Shown piece after piece: positions 57,018-64,000 of a stretch of 64,000 bases of DNA. A program made the position numbers and the translations under genes. Each line of letters opens with the position of its first letter. Position 1 is the first letter of the stretch. The notes under the pieces were generated by a model. The model worked only from the letters and a program-made list of their open reading frames with translations, made no database searches and had not been told where the DNA came from. The stretch comes from Sordariomycetes sp. S80-01Y (Eukaryota; Ascomycota; Sordariomycetes): contig JAXQJY010000033.1 in the NCBI GenBank assembly GCA_037042185.1, positions 3,410,001-3,474,000 on the forward strand. The letters run 5' to 3'.

Positions 57018-58184
57018 CTATAGTCGCGCGGCAGAGACTGCCGACTTTTCCTTTTCCTGCAACCATGGGATCTCATCCCGGGAATATCGATAAGCTCGGA
57101 AGAGGGCATTCGACTCGCCGGGGAAGAGCTTCGCAGTGACTTCATCAGGGTACTCTGAAAAGTGAGGATTGACATATTCCCAGCAAACATATCCATCCAT
57201 TGTGACCTCAAAGATGCGTCCGAAGGCGCTCTCGCAGATGAGCGTGTTTCCATTCGCGAGCCTCTGCGCGCTACCCATGAAGGGGGTGAAGAAGTTGTGC
57301 ATCTGGGCACGGTCGCGGTATTCCCACACGATCTTCTTTGTCGCGCGGTCAACCTCGATAGCTCGAGAGTAAGTAATGGACTCGCCGTTGCGGAAGGCTC
57401 CATTGTCGAAGATGAGGATGTTGCCATTCTCCAACTCAGTAGCGTTGTGTTGCTGCGCCAGTATCTCGGGTCCGATGCTCCAGACAATGTCTCCGCTTGA
57501 TCGCTCGATAATGACCACGGCGGATACTGATCGCATCGACGCGAGAATGTGTTTCCCGTCGCGCATAGGCAGCACAGAGTTGATCAAGGGATAGTGCTCC
57601 CGAGTGTAGTGGGCCTGGAGAGGGAACTTATCCCGAGGTAGTCTCTCGGAAACTTTCCATTGCCAAGTCAGGTTGCCCTTTTCGTCGACCTCGTTGATGG
57701 TGTCTGCGTAGGTGATGCCGTCTATTTCGGTGCCCGGAACTCCACCCTGAACAGCAGCCGAGTCCTCGGGTGACAGAGCTTCGAGGCCAGCGTAGAGAAT
57801 ACGGCCGTCACCGTAGTGATACTGATCGTGGTGTCCTAAGGAGTCTTTGAACTGGCGAACCACGTTTCCCTCGGAGTCCAGCTCGCTCATGACCCCCCCG
57901 CCGTACTTGTTGAAGAAGAGGAAGGGGAACGGGCCACCATTCTTTGTTTTCTGAGGTAATGCTGGTCGTAGGGTATTGACCGCGAGGTTTCCATTTGGAA
58001 GAATCCTGGCATGGCGGCCGATCCGACCAGGCAGTTTCCATGAGTGAACTTGATTCCCATCGATATCAACCAGATAGGCTGTGTCGCTGGTTAGAGGACA
58101 GAAGAGTGTAAAGCCACCGAAAGACCGTTGCTTGTCAACGCCGGTAAGGCCGACACCCCTTCTTTTGATGGCGTTTTGCTCCAT
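57018..58184 (-). CDS. Arylsulfotransferase (ASST)-family protein
   Basis: An intronless frame of 388 residues. The repeated GxVhxxW pattern (VDIDGNQVHSWKLPG, DEKGNLTWQWKV, RSSGDIVWSI, DRATKKIVWEY, TMDGYVCWEY) forms a beta-propeller. The motifs HARILPNGNL, GHHDQYHYGDGRILY and LANGNTLICES match the ASST family. Bacterial AssT enzymes transfer sulfate between phenolic esters in the periplasm through a histidine. Here there is no signal peptide, and the C-terminal tripeptide is ARL, a permitted PTS1, suggesting a peroxisomal location. Lack of introns and the mainly bacterial affinity of the family would fit old horizontal transfer. It diverges from the permease at 58743 and converges with the regulator. 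Sulfotransfer activity in fungal members is not something I can confirm. Confidence 0.8.
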   Translation of the reverse strand: MEQNAIKRRGVGLTGVDKQRSFGGFTLFCPLTSDTAYLVDIDGNQVHSWKLPGRIGRHARILPNGNLAVNTLRPALPQKTKNGGPFPFLFFNKYGGGVMSELDSEGNVVRQFKDSLGHHDQYHYGDGRILYAGLEALSPEDSAAVQGGVPGTEIDGITYADTINEVDEKGNLTWQWKVSERLPRDKFPLQAHYTREHYPLINSVLPMRDGKHILASMRSVSAVVIIERSSGDIVWSIGPEILAQQHNATELENGNILIFDNGAFRNGESITYSRAIEVDRATKKIVWEYRDRAQMHNFFTPFMGSAQRLANGNTLICESAFGRIFEVTMDGYVCWEYVNPHFSEYPDEVTAKLFPGESNALFRAYRYSRDEIPWLQEKEKSAVSAARL

Positions 58185-58742
58185 GGTATCTCTGTGAAGT
58201 ACTCGAACTTTGAGTGGAATGTGTGTCGGGGGTGAAATGAATGAGACTAGGCTCCTGAGGACGTGTTGTAGCCACTCACTTCGCCTTGTGTTCTTGCTGC
58301 GGGCGTTTTATCCCACGTCTTATATACCAAGCAAATCACGCGCCTGGGCCTTTTCAAAATATGAGCATTTTGACCTTATCTGGCGTTTGACCTGCGCTGC
58401 TGAAGAGACGCGACCTTCCCGATGGTTTCCCTTCGGCTTACCGGCGGCTTCTCCGGGAACGTACCGACGGCATACCGACGGCAACGTCACCCCCCCAGGT
58501 TCTGATACCATCGGGCGGGCGTCTTATAGGTGCACCAGTCGCAGCACGCCATTTGAATCCATTCTTATCTATCAGCCACCATGACCCTCGTTCACCCATA
58601 TCAGCGCCGACATGGCTTCGTTAAACGTTTGATGGAAGTATAAAGTCGAGGAAATGGCCCTGGAGGCCACAGGGCATAGAGCAGAAATCTATTCTGATGA
58701 ACCCTACGCCGTTCTTTAATTGAAACTCTTTGTTGATCATCA
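58185..58742. promoter_or_regulatory. Divergent promoter of ASST-like gene and MFS permease
   Basis: The 558-bp region between two divergent start codons contains the CCG-N-CGG cluster at 58440-58483, near its centre. No coding sequence is supported. Confidence 0.6.
58440..58483. promoter_or_regulatory. Three CCG-N-CGG everted repeats, candidate Zn2Cys6 operator
   Basis: ACCGGCGGC at 58440-58448 is followed by a perfect tandem 11-bp repeat TACCGACGGCA at 58462-58472 and 58473-58483. All three contain CCG, one base, CGG, the everted-triplet geometry recognised by dimeric Zn2Cys6 proteins. Spacing and clustering argue against chance. The nearest such regulator is encoded at 54876-56900. Confidence 0.6.
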
Positions 58743-60412
58743 ATGAATCGTCCCTCCGACACACAATCCAAGACGGCGCGGTCTGAGGTCTTGGACAATG
58801 GCGTCGACTTCAACCCCAATGGGGCCGCCGATGTCCCTGGCTACGACGTGACACTTCAAATCACCAAAGCTCAGGCGAGGGAGGCCAAGCTGAAAACAGA
58901 CCTGTGCATCATGCCTGTTATCATCCTGTGCTTCTGCTTCCTGCAGTTCGACCGCACCAATATCGGCAATGCGTTAACAGACACTCTGCGCGAAGATATA
59001 AGCTTGACAAATGCGGACATCAATCTGGCCCAGACGCTGTTCACCGTTGGATTCGTCATCACCGAACTCCCCTTCAATATGATCAGCAGATACATGGGCC
59101 CGGAACGGTTCCTGCCCATTACCATGTTCCTGTGGGGGATCGTTACCTGGTCCCAGGTGTTTTTGAAAAATGCTACTGGACTCTACGCGACCCGATTCCT
59201 CATCGGTGCTCTCGAAGGTGGTTACATTCCAGGTTTCGCGCTGTACATTTCGCGCTTTTACACGAATCAGGAGCTTGCCCTGCGTTATGCCATGTTCTGG
59301 GCGTCGAACAGCTTCGCTGGTGCTCTGGGAGGCCCGTTGTCCATTGGCCTTCTATCCCTTAGAGGAAGGGGTGATCTAAGCGGCTGGCAATGGCTGTTCC
59401 TTGTTGGTGAGTACACATTCCCTGGACTCATTGTACCCCACAGTCTGACCCGAAGCAGAAGGAATCTTGACTTGCTTCCTCGGTGTTTGTGCCTACTTAT
59501 ACCTTCCGCACAGTGCCGCCACGCCCAAGAAGTTTTTCGGCTCGTCCTTCTCGGTCTTCACCGACCGACAGGCTTCCATCATCGTCACGAGGGTCCTCCG
59601 CAACGACCCGTCAAAAGCCATACAGAACAAGGAAGTCGTCAAGGTGCGCCATGTCGTGGAGACTTTTGCGGATTGGCGCCTGTACGGCCACATCGTGGCA
59701 GCTCTGCTCTCCATGGTCATGATCTCGCCGATGAACACCTACGCGCCCTCAATGATCAAGTCACTTGGATTTACCGGCTTGCAGGCAAACGGCCTCAATT
59801 CCGTCGGGAGCATGTGCGCCCTTATCTGGTCGGTCTCCCTAGCATACAGCAGTGACAGACACGGCGAGCGTGGATTCCACATCGCCACCGGATACCTCTG
59901 GGGCGCCATTGGGCTTTTGTGGTTGGCTCTGGCCCCTAACAGCGCTGGTAAATGGACGCTTTATGGTGAGTACCCAACAACATATTCAAAGCTTTTGTGG
60001 ACGATTTCTGAAGCATCTTAGGTGGTGTCGTCTGGACCCAAATGGGGATGGGGTCTGCACAGGCAATCAGCGCCGCCTGGCTCGCCGCCAAGATGTACGA
60101 TCACAAGCGGCCAGTGGCTCTCGCAGCATATGTAATGAGCATTCAGCTTGCCAACTTCCCGGGAAATCAGCTTTTTAATGACCAAGGTAAGTGGCGTCCA
60201 TGGTCAGCACGGCGCTTGTAGACTGACTGGAACTTGCAGACGCGCCTCGGTACAGCCGGGGGCTTATCATCGCCGCGAGTTGCACCATCGCAGCGGCAGT
60301 CGTCATTCTCGTGTGGAAGCTGTTGTACCGTCTCTTTGATCATGGGGATGGAGGAGTGGAAGTCACCTTGAGTGTTGCTCACAACGAAGAGTCGCGTGAG
60401 ACCAAAGAGTAG
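58743..60412 (+). CDS. MFS permease, Dal5-type anion:cation symporter
   Basis: Four exons (58743-59406, 59459-59965, 60022-60186, 60240-60412; introns 52, 56, 53 nt) encode 502 residues. Twelve helices are discernible. Family sequences include LCFCFLQFDRTNIGNAL, TLFTVGFVITELPFNMISRYMGPERFLP, GALEGGYIPG, WQWLFLVEGILTC, MISPMNTYAPSMIKSLGFT and GVVWTQMGMGSAQAISAAWLA. It is a distinct paralog of the permease at 36108-37846. By family it imports an organic anion with protons. Sharing a promoter with the ASST-like gene suggests that its cargo is that enzyme's substrate or product, for example a sulfated or phenolic anion (inference). Confidence 0.88.
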
Positions 60413-60992
60413 AGACATGTTAGAAAAGAACAGACACGAAACGAACAGGGCGCGTCCCGAACTGTCATACACAACAAGACGCCATGTCTCGGCGTTCCTC
60501 CCGTGATGTTGTCATCTGACGTTGCGAGAAACAGCCGAGATTGTAGAGACGGGTGGGCTGCTGACTCATCCACGATTCCAAAGAGCTGGGCGACTCGGAG
60601 CGCTAAGTTGTAGGGGCTGAGCGGGGAGGCCCAATCACATGATGCCAGGTAGACCCGCTTCCCCTGCACCTCGCCATCATCTGCAATCGACGACCTGTCG
60701 CCTCTGGGCTGTAGACCGCACGCATCGTTGGCCCAGAAGCAGGCGTCATTTAACCCCTACGACGCCCTTCGACAGCCTCTCATCCGTCCTCCTCTCTGTT
60801 CTCTTCCTATAGCGGCTCGTTTTGGTTTGAAGAAGGACTCCAGAAGCATCTATCCCTCGGTCTGCGACAGACTGCTGGCCAGTCCCAAACTCAGTTTCGA
60901 ACCTTGGCCTCCGCCCGTCGCACACCCACACCGAGTGCCCTCCCGAATAGACCGAGCCGGCCGACCGAGTGCCAAAGTATATTCAAGCGCAA
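60413..60992. other. Intergenic region, promoter of the SLC35F-like gene
   Basis: No gene supported. The frame of the downstream transporter is open back to 60969 but only through a GTG; the right half has a pyrimidine-rich patch near 60770-60810. Confidence 0.5.
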
Positions 60993-62441
60993 ATGGCAGG
61001 TCTCGACACCCGCCGGCCGGGCTATAGCCGTCCCAATGAAGGCCGCTCCGGGCTCCCCCTTCTCTACAAAGCCGAAGAGGACGACTTGGACGACCTTAAC
61101 GACAACGACCGGGGCAGACCAAGCATGTCGGAGCGCCTCTACGATGGCGAACGCCAGTCCCGATCGGAAGATGCGCTGCGACCCGATGCCACGAACACCC
61201 AACGGCCTACCTTTAGCAGAAGGTCCACGATGCGCAGTCGCAGCCCAAGAGAGGTGGCCGCTGAGAACGTGGCCAAGAAGAAATATACCTATGCTGCCTT
61301 CTTTCTTTGTGTCAGTCTCGTGACTTTTTGCATACAGACGGAGTTGAGCGCGCATATTCAGCATGACCTGGGATGGTCCAAGGCGTACTGCATGATGTTC
61401 TTCACCCACGGTTCTTGGGTGGTTCTATGGCCGGCGCAACTGCTGGTGTTGAAGGCGCAGAAGATGAATGTTCCGTGGAATATCTTTATCAAGAAGCACC
61501 TCGAGTCGCTTAAGCTGACAGCCACAATGGTCGAGATGAGGACGTTGGACGTACACAGGCCGTCGATACAACACAACGCGCACCCCATTCGATACATGAT
61601 CAAATACACGGCAATTGTCACGACAGCGCTGACCGTGGCGGGATTGAGCTGGTATGTGGCCGTGGCTTTGACGACGCCGTCCGACCTGACAGCCATCTAC
61701 AACTGCTCGGCCTTCTTTGCCTACGTCTTCTCGGTCCCGATTCTGAAAGAGCCCCTGCGCCTGGACAAATCAATCGCCGTCTTGATTGCCATCGTGGGCG
61801 TCCTCGTCGTTGCATACGGCGATACCAAGGGTTCGGATTCTGGGGAGGAGGACACCACCGCTGGCAGTCGCTTTCTCGGCAATATCGTCATCGGCATTGG
61901 CTCTGTGCTCTATGGTCTCTACGAAGTCATGTACAAGCGCTTCGCCTGCCCTCCCGAAGGCGTCTCTCCCGGGCGAGGCGTCGTCTTCGCCAACACTTTT
62001 GGCGCTCTCATCGGCGTCTTCACCCTTTCAGTCCTGTGGATCCCGCTCCCCATTCTTCACTGGCTCAACATCGAACGCTTTGAACTACCCGACGCCTCGA
62101 CCGGCTGGCTCGTTCTCTGCGCCGTCCTGGCCAACGCCACCTTCAGCGGCTCATTCCTTGTCCTGATCTCACTCACCTCGCCTGTCCTGTCATCCGTCGC
62201 CGCCTTGCTGACCATCTTCCTCGTCGCTATCGTCGATTGGTTCATCACTGGCGAGCCACTGAGCTGGGCAGCTATCTTCGGCGGGACCATGATCATCGTG
62301 GCGTTTGTAGGCCTGAGCTGGAGCACTTACCGGGAGATGAAGGAGCACGAGGCGCAGAAGATGGAGATCGATCTGTCGGACAGCGACCTGGATGTTGAGG
62401 AGGCCGAGTTGAGCAGCAACGATGGGCAGGGTAGATTCTAG
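60993..62441 (+). CDS. SLC35F-type drug/metabolite transporter (EamA fold)
   Basis: An intronless frame of 482 residues. A disordered acidic N-terminus of about 85 residues precedes ten predicted helices: YTYAAFFLCVSLVTFCIQTEL, YCMMFFTHGSWVVLW, IVTTALTVAGLSWYVAVAL, TAIYNCSAFFAYVFS, SIAVLIAIVGVLVVAYGD, LGNIVIGIGSVLYGLYEVMYK, ANTFGALIGVFTLSVL, GWLVLCAVLANATFSGSFLVL, SSVAALLTIFLVAIVDWF and IFGGTMIIVAFVGLSW. YNCSAFFAYVFSVPILKEPL is a hallmark of the SLC35F and yeast YML018C/Thi74 group. These sit in vacuolar, Golgi or mitochondrial membranes and their substrates are poorly known. The acidic C-terminal tail may be regulatory. Confidence 0.87.
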   Translation: MAGLDTRRPGYSRPNEGRSGLPLLYKAEEDDLDDLNDNDRGRPSMSERLYDGERQSRSEDALRPDATNTQRPTFSRRSTMRSRSPREVAAENVAKKKYTYAAFFLCVSLVTFCIQTELSAHIQHDLGWSKAYCMMFFTHGSWVVLWPAQLLVLKAQKMNVPWNIFIKKHLESLKLTATMVEMRTLDVHRPSIQHNAHPIRYMIKYTAIVTTALTVAGLSWYVAVALTTPSDLTAIYNCSAFFAYVFSVPILKEPLRLDKSIAVLIAIVGVLVVAYGDTKGSDSGEEDTTAGSRFLGNIVIGIGSVLYGLYEVMYKRFACPPEGVSPGRGVVFANTFGALIGVFTLSVLWIPLPILHWLNIERFELPDASTGWLVLCAVLANATFSGSFLVLISLTSPVLSSVAALLTIFLVAIVDWFITGEPLSWAAIFGGTMIIVAFVGLSWSTYREMKEHEAQKMEIDLSDSDLDVEEAELSSNDGQGRF

Positions 62442-62698
62442 ACCTCACGATGCATAGATGTCGTGGCATAGAGGCGTTTCCGGAGTTTGGTTGTACTGGC
62501 GTTAATGTTGAATTTTCAAGTTCGCTTCGACCTGGAATAGAAGTGGAGAGCCCTTCCTTGGATATATGTGTACGTGATTAACACATACTGCAAGTCAGGG
62601 CTCCTCTCCGCCTTCAGCTACCTATCATCGTTTGTGGCTCCGTGAACTACGTTGTGTACTTTGGAGACCGTCCCTGGGACTGACCTCTTCTCGATAGG

Positions 62699-64000
62699 CT
62701 AAAACCAATCCTTCATTACCACATCCTCCACCGACGGATCCATCTTCGCCAACCATCCGTCTCTGCCGACTACCCACCTTCTCTTGCTCCCGCTGTCTGA
62801 ATTGGTAAAATTGTAGTCGATCAGTTGGGATACCTGTATCGATAGCCTCTCCCCAAGATCAGCGTCATCTCTGCCTCTGATCCTGAACCTCTTCACGCCA
62901 CGTAGAAAGGGGTAAATATGGGGCTCATGAGCAGCCAACACCGACGCCAGCGTTGCACAAACCCGCCCCCTGGTGGCGAGTCTCGCTCGCAGCAAGGCCT
63001 TGCGGCTCACCATGATGTGCTTCGGGCGCACGCTACCTCCGATATAACTCGGATTCGGCTGCAGCATGAACCTTTCGTCAGCCATCATGCAGAGCTCCAG
63101 CGGTGAGTCGAACGATTCGGGCCCGATGAGTAGGTCGATGTTGGGGGCGGGGACGAGATGCTCGATTACCTCCGCAACGCCCATGGGAGCTGGGTTGAAG
63201 TTGATGTAAGTGAAATGCGTGACGTGCCGCGGCTGGATGTAGATGCACTGTGACAACAGGAGGAGGCAATTCTCGTTGGCGGGCGAGTCACCCTCGTTAA
63301 TGAGGAGGTGTGTCCAGGGGAGCATGTATGTCACGCTCCACCCACTAGACCGCATGTGTTGCTGAGGCCAGCTCTGAGGCTTCTCCCTCCGAACCTCGAA
63401 TAAGGATCTCCTCATTGTAGAGCAAACTTGGGCAGGCTGGAGTGACGCTCCAAGAACGTAGGCGGCGTCGTATGGAGTCCCCACGACCGTTACCCGGACA
63501 GGATCAATCCATTTCATTATTGCAGCCCAGAACTCCCTCACCCATGCGGGAAACGACCACCACTCTTCTCCCGTCCGCTTTTCGTACACGCCCATGTGAA
63601 TCATACGCCCTCTTTCCCACCTTGACCCGTGGTACGTTATCCTAGCCTTCTGTTCCTCAAAGAAACCGGACAGCGGGCGGTGAACAGCGAGCACCGTAAG
63701 TCCTTCTACTATCTCTCTCATGGACTGTGTCATTGGCAGGACTTTCTCGGTGCTTAGGAAGTGTTCGATGTCGCGGACGGGCGGGCGGTGGCAGGGGTGG
63801 GATTGATCGATTCGTGGCGTCCACTTGATATAACGGAAGAGGCATCGGAACGCCATCGAGCGCCACTCTTTGCTGACGAGGGACGCATTCTTGAGATCTT
63901 GCGTGACGTCTTCTCCGATGATTCGACCGCTTTTATCAACAATAGTCTCTGGGTTCTGCTCGACTCTCGAAGAGACGGGCGATTTCGTGTCGAGCTCCTG
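62699..64000 (-). CDS. F-box-like protein, partial at right edge
   Basis: The minus-strand frame is open from its stop at 62699 to the window edge, so the N-terminus is outside. Near the edge the reading ETIVDKSGRIIGEDVTQ...LKNASLVSKEWRSMAFRCLF fits the second half of an F-box (SLVSKEWR). The ATG at 63856 is therefore internal. The remaining 350 residues show scattered conserved-looking stretches (GVAEVIEHLVPAPNIDLLIG, PHIYPFLRGVKRFRIRGR), but no domain I can name. Such proteins usually act as SCF substrate receptors; the target is unknown. No introns are seen in the visible part. Confidence 0.65.
   Translation of the reverse strand, partial: QELDTKSPVSSRVEQNPETIVDKSGRIIGEDVTQDLKNASLVSKEWRSMAFRCLFRYIKWTPRIDQSHPCHRPPVRDIEHFLSTEKVLPMTQSMREIVEGLTVLAVHRPLSGFFEEQKARITYHGSRWERGRMIHMGVYEKRTGEEWWSFPAWVREFWAAIMKWIDPVRVTVVGTPYDAAYVLGASLQPAQVCSTMRRSLFEVRREKPQSWPQQHMRSSGWSVTYMLPWTHLLINEGDSPANENCLLLLSQCIYIQPRHVTHFTYINFNPAPMGVAEVIEHLVPAPNIDLLIGPESFDSPLELCMMADERFMLQPNPSYIGGSVRPKHIMVSRKALLRARLATRGRVCATLASVLAAHEPHIYPFLRGVKRFRIRGRDDADLGERLSIQVSQLIDYNFTNSDSGSKRRWVVGRDGWLAKMDPSVEDVVMKDWF

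Noticed and set aside
1-64000. CRISPR arrays, bacterial operons, rRNA genes
   Set aside because: Nothing of the kind is present; spliced genes with fungal families throughout show nuclear ascomycete DNA.

Overview
The window is nuclear DNA of a filamentous ascomycete (Pezizomycotina), most likely a Sordariomycete. Evidence: short phase-variable introns of 45-72 nt with GTRNGT donors and CTRAC/CTGAC branch sites; Zn2Cys6 regulators; Dal5-type MFS permeases; Atg7, Gpi11, Pmp3, Imp3 and mitoribosomal bS18m orthologs; a fungal CIA84-like protein; and an intron-bearing tRNA-Pro. I rebuilt exon structures by hand from reading frame and splice signals. For every multi-exon gene the exon lengths sum to a multiple of three.

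Left part (0-11 kb): an A-T-C NRPS-like enzyme (784-4451), tRNA-Pro(AGG), a secreted Thr-rich repeat protein with a lectin-like C-terminus, a decayed CCCH zinc-finger gene (about 7953-9504) and the bisphosphate nucleotidase Hal2/Met22. A 4.3 kb stretch without recognisable genes follows.

Core part (15-31 kb): a Byr4-like cytokinesis regulator, an ERCC6L2-like SNF2 helicase, a single-pass membrane glycoprotein, Gpi11, Pmp3 and Atg7. These are mostly housekeeping genes. After a 2.6 kb gene-free interval comes an F-box gene (33541-35175) broken by one in-frame amber codon.

Accessory part I (36-49 kb): a Dal5-type permease and an amadoriase-like FAD oxidase diverge from one promoter. A Zn2Cys6 regulator and a full-length 5-oxoprolinase diverge from the next. 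A methyltransferase and an esterase follow. This reads as a nitrogen-catabolic cluster (uptake, oxidation of an N-substituted amino acid, opening of pyroglutamate), which is an inference. The esterase carries what looks like an intron whose 3' splice site has become GG, leaving a 48-nt in-frame insert.

Housekeeping block (50-54 kb): IMP3 and mitochondrial bS18m diverge from a 224-bp promoter, followed by a CIA84-like PPR protein.

Accessory part II (54.9-60.4 kb): a Zn2Cys6 regulator, an intronless arylsulfotransferase-family protein ending in a peroxisomal ARL tripeptide, and a second Dal5-type permease. The arylsulfotransferase/permease divergent promoter holds three copies of a CCG-N-CGG everted repeat within 44 bp, a good candidate operator for the neighbouring regulator. 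I regard this as the most promising undescribed unit here. An SLC35F-type transporter and a partial F-box gene running off the right edge close the window.
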